Under the pieces are notes generated by a model, which did no database searches, was not told the origin of the DNA, and was given only the letters and a program-made list of their open reading frames with translations. Source: Paracoccaceae bacterium (GTDB lineage: Bacteria > Pseudomonadota > Alphaproteobacteria > Rhodobacterales > Rhodobacteraceae). Taken from it: 64,000 bases of DNA. Of the stretch, positions 62,053 through 64,000 are shown one piece after another; positions within the stretch are counted from its first letter, which is position 1; each line of letters begins with the position of its first letter. The position numbers were made by a program, and so were the translations under genes. The stretch is taken from NCBI GenBank assembly GCA_024304985.1, contig JAMWZC010000001.1, positions 124,001 to 188,000 of the forward strand. The letters run 5' to 3'.

Positions 62053-62544
62053 TCAGGTCAGCCCGTGCATCTCGTCACCAGTCGGCAGCCGACCTTGCGG
62101 GGTGAAGCGATTGACGACTTCGGGCAAAGCCACGTTCAGCCGCAGCAGCAGCTCCTCGCGTGACAGACCGGTCTTCCGGCCCAGATCGTCCAGAGTCTCA
62201 TGCCCCAGAGCATCCTCCAGCTCCGCGACATTCATCGGCCGGTTAGCCTGCGTCGAGACCCAGCTTTCGGCCATCTCCCCGCGTCCGGCATCCCGGAATC
62301 GGCCAACAAGATCACCAAGCCCGCGCGAAAGAACCGACTCCCCGCTGCTCCCATCAGGGCTGCCGCCCTGAAAAAGCCCGACGATCTCGGCCAGAAACCC
62401 GTCCCGTTCAGGGGTGTTGGGTGCGGGGGACCCGGTGTTCTGACGGGCATCGTCCAGCATATCGCTGAGGCGACCCCGGTTCTGATAGCCTGCGACGGCC
62501 ACAAGACCCAGCAGGGCCAGAAGGGAAGGCGTGGATTTCGACAT
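62053..62544 (-). CDS. YidB-family (DUF937) protein
   Basis: A 163-residue protein. It has an N-terminal hydrophobic stretch (LLALLGLVAVAGY), then a Gly/Ser-rich linker. The YidB/DUF937 core follows, with GLGDLVGRFRDAGRGEMAES, VSTQANRPMNVAELEDALG and LLLRLNVALPEVVNRFTPQG. The function is unknown; the protein is often linked with envelope stress genes. It lies 35 bases after the GlsB-type gene in the same operon. Confidence 0.87.
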   Translation of the reverse strand: MSKSTPSLLALLGLVAVAGYQNRGRLSDMLDDARQNTGSPAPNTPERDGFLAEIVGLFQGGSPDGSSGESVLSRGLGDLVGRFRDAGRGEMAESWVSTQANRPMNVAELEDALGHETLDDLGRKTGLSREELLLRLNVALPEVVNRFTPQGRLPTGDEMHGLT

Positions 62545-62579
62545 TGTATCTCTCCGATATTGCGAGGGTTGAATTCAGC

Positions 62580-62831
62580 TCAACCGCGCCGTTGCATGAA
62601 GCCCCAGACCATCAGGACGATGATCGCGCCGACCGCAGCACCGATCAGCCCGGCCCCCTCTCCCGGCCCATACCACCCAAGGCCCTGCCCAAGGTAAGTG
62701 GCCACGAAGGCGCCGATCACGCCAAGGATGGTCGTCAGGATGAAACCCGAGGGCTTGTTGTCCCCCGGCGTGATGAATTTTGCGATGACCCCGGCCAGAA
62801 AGCCGATGATGATGGTCCAGATGATGCCCAT
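62580..62831 (-). CDS. GlsB/YeaQ/YmgE family stress membrane protein
   Basis: An 83-residue transglycosylase-associated type protein with three small helices. MGIIWTIIIGFLAGVIAKFI, then PSGFILTTILGVIGAFVATY, and the final GAGLIGAAVGAIIVLMVW are the family signature. Members are induced by osmotic and stationary-phase stress. It is the first gene of the leftward operon, and an EcfG-type promoter motif lies 41-65 bases upstream. Confidence 0.93.
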   Translation of the reverse strand: MGIIWTIIIGFLAGVIAKFITPGDNKPSGFILTTILGVIGAFVATYLGQGLGWYGPGEGAGLIGAAVGAIIVLMVWGFMQRRG

Positions 62832-62871
62832 GGCACGCTTGCCTTCCTGTTGTGGGAATGTTCAGCGACTC

Positions 62872-62896
62872 AACCCTGACGCAGGCAAATCGTTCC
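62872..62896 (-). promoter_or_regulatory. EcfG-type promoter of the GlsB operon
   Basis: Read on the - strand, GGAAC (62896-62892), 18 bases, TT (62873-62872); the -10 reads GGTT. It ends 41 bases before the GlsB start codon. Confidence 0.5.
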
Positions 62897-63018
62897 CCTG
62901 CACCGCCCGGCAGGGCGGCGTTTTATCCGCAAGCGGCCAAGAATGGCGCGGCTGGTGCCCCCGGCTGGGCGGTTTCCCGCTTCACGCCCCCCAGGCCGCC
63001 GACCCGACGAGACGTCTT

Positions 63019-63043
63019 GGAACGCCAGCAAGAGGCCGGTGTT
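63019..63043 (+). promoter_or_regulatory. EcfG-type promoter of the catalase gene
   Basis: GGAAC (63019-63023), 18 bases, TT (63042-63043); the -10 reads TGTT. It ends 50 bases before the catalase ATG. Together with the site at 62872-62896 it forms a divergent stress promoter pair. Confidence 0.55.
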
Positions 63044-63092
63044 GTCACATCATCGCCAGACAACAACCAATCTGCGCCAGAAGGATTTGCAC

Positions 63093-64000
63093 ATGACACC
63101 CCCGAAACAACAAGGCACCGACATCACGGCCCTGACCTCGGCCACCGGGGCGGGCGGCGAGATCCACCAGCACGCCGCCGAAGGGGACGAGCGTCTGACC
63201 ACCGCGCAAGGCGTCGTGATCGCGGACAACCAGAATTCCCTGCGCCTCGGCGCCCCCGGCCCGACCCTGCTGGAAGATTTCGCCCTGCGGGAGAAGATCT
63301 TTCACTTCGACCACGAGCGGATTCCCGAACGCGTCGTGCATGCCCGCGGCTATGGTGCCCATGGCACCTTCACCTGCTCGCGCGCCCTTGCCGATGTCAC
63401 ACAGGCGGCCCCTTTCGCCGCCGCTGGCAAAGAGACCGAGGTTTTCGTCCGCTTCTCGACCGTGGCCGGCAGCAAGGGCTCGCCCGATTTGGCGCGCGAC
63501 GTGCGCGGATTTGCCGTCAAGTTCTACACAGATGCCGGCAACTGGGATCTTGTGGGCAATAACATCCCGGTGTTCTTCATTCAGGACGCGATCAAGTTTC
63601 CCGATCTGGTCCATGCCGTCAAACCCGCCCCTGACCGCGACTTTCCGCAGGCGCAATCGGCGCATGACAATTTCTGGGACTTCATCTCGCTGACGCCCGA
63701 GGCGATGCACATGGTCATGTGGCAGATGTCCGATCGCACGATCCCGCGCTCCTTCACCACAATGGAAGGGTTCGGCGTGCATACCTTCCGCTTCGTGCAC
63801 GCCGACGGCGCCTCCACCTTCGTCAAGTTCCACTGGAAACCCAAGATGGGGCTGCAATCGGTGCTTTGGGACGAAGCTGTCAAAAGCAACGGCGCAGACC
63901 CGGACCGCCACAGGCGCGACCTGTGGGATGCCATCGACCGGGGCGACTTCCCGGAATGGGATCTGGGCGTGCAACTGTTCGATCAGCAATTTGCCGATGA
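63093..64000 (+). CDS. katE: Catalase, large-subunit (KatE-like) type, partial
   Basis: The first 302 residues of a heme catalase; the gene runs off the window. The catalytic His is in [12 protein letters not shown] (about residue 78) and the catalytic Asn in [12 protein letters not shown] (about 152). [20 protein letters not shown] and [10 protein letters not shown] are typical. The N-terminal arm and [20 protein letters not shown] match large clade 2 enzymes (HPII). AAGGA lies 7 bases before the ATG, and an EcfG-type promoter is just upstream. It removes hydrogen peroxide in the cytoplasm. Confidence 0.92.
   Translation, partial: MTPPKQQGTDITALTSATGAGGEIHQHAAEGDERLTTAQGVVIADNQNSLRLGAPGPTLLEDFALREKIFHFDHERIPERVVHARGYGAHGTFTCSRALADVTQAAPFAAAGKETEVFVRFSTVAGSKGSPDLARDVRGFAVKFYTDAGNWDLVGNNIPVFFIQDAIKFPDLVHAVKPAPDRDFPQAQSAHDNFWDFISLTPEAMHMVMWQMSDRTIPRSFTTMEGFGVHTFRFVHADGASTFVKFHWKPKMGLQSVLWDEAVKSNGADPDRHRRDLWDAIDRGDFPEWDLGVQLFDQQFAD

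Noticed and set aside
1-64000. CRISPR arrays and rRNA genes
   Set aside because: No regularly spaced repeats of the CRISPR kind and no 16S, 23S or 5S rRNA signature sequences were seen on either strand.

Overview
The window comes from a GC-rich alphaproteobacterium, most likely a member of the Rhodobacterales (Roseobacter-type). The evidence is the gene families present: an EcfG-like sigma factor, a compact Exo-type exopolysaccharide cluster, a giant cyclic beta-1,2-glucan synthase, a DUF1236 protein and a PACE transporter. It reads as one chromosome segment with one clear integrated element.

Layout. 1-7685 is core chromosome: rnd, an MFS transporter, purMN, a CAU-anticodon tRNA, a PACE transporter, an orphan EnvZ-like kinase, an MBL-fold hydrolase and tRNA-Asn. 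7639-18165 is a 10.5 kb element in the 3' half of tRNA-Asn, bounded by a perfect 50 bp direct repeat. It has a tyrosine integrase, an AlpA-like regulator and a head-only phage module (terminase large subunit, HNH nuclease, major capsid, protease, connector, portal), with AT-rich cargo at two places. No tail, lysis or replication gene is seen, so it resembles a capsid-forming phage satellite more than a whole prophage. 18447-22043 is an Mla/Pqi-type lipid ABC system. 22298-25709 holds small genes (resolvase-like, HicB, SH3/DUF1236, a 24-residue membrane peptide, Crp/Fnr).

26106-39909 is an exopolysaccharide locus matching rhizobial succinoglycan genes (exoY, exoF, flippase, exoO, exoL, exoA, exoP, exoK, exoQ, an exoX-like gene, exoM, galU). 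It lacks the late side-chain and decoration genes, so a shorter repeat unit is predicted.

40081-64000 is rich in envelope and stress genes: an NhaP-type antiporter, an AI-2E family permease, an EcfG-like sigma factor, a YciF-type ferritin-like protein, membrane microproteins, a 1440-residue CheB-CheR-kinase-receiver-FixJ fusion, two PRC-barrel proteins, the 2834-residue NdvB, a GlsB/YidB/PPOX operon and the start of a catalase. Several of these have a GGAAC-N18/19-TT motif upstream, the type of promoter read by EcfG sigma factors, which suggests a shared general-stress and osmotic regulon.
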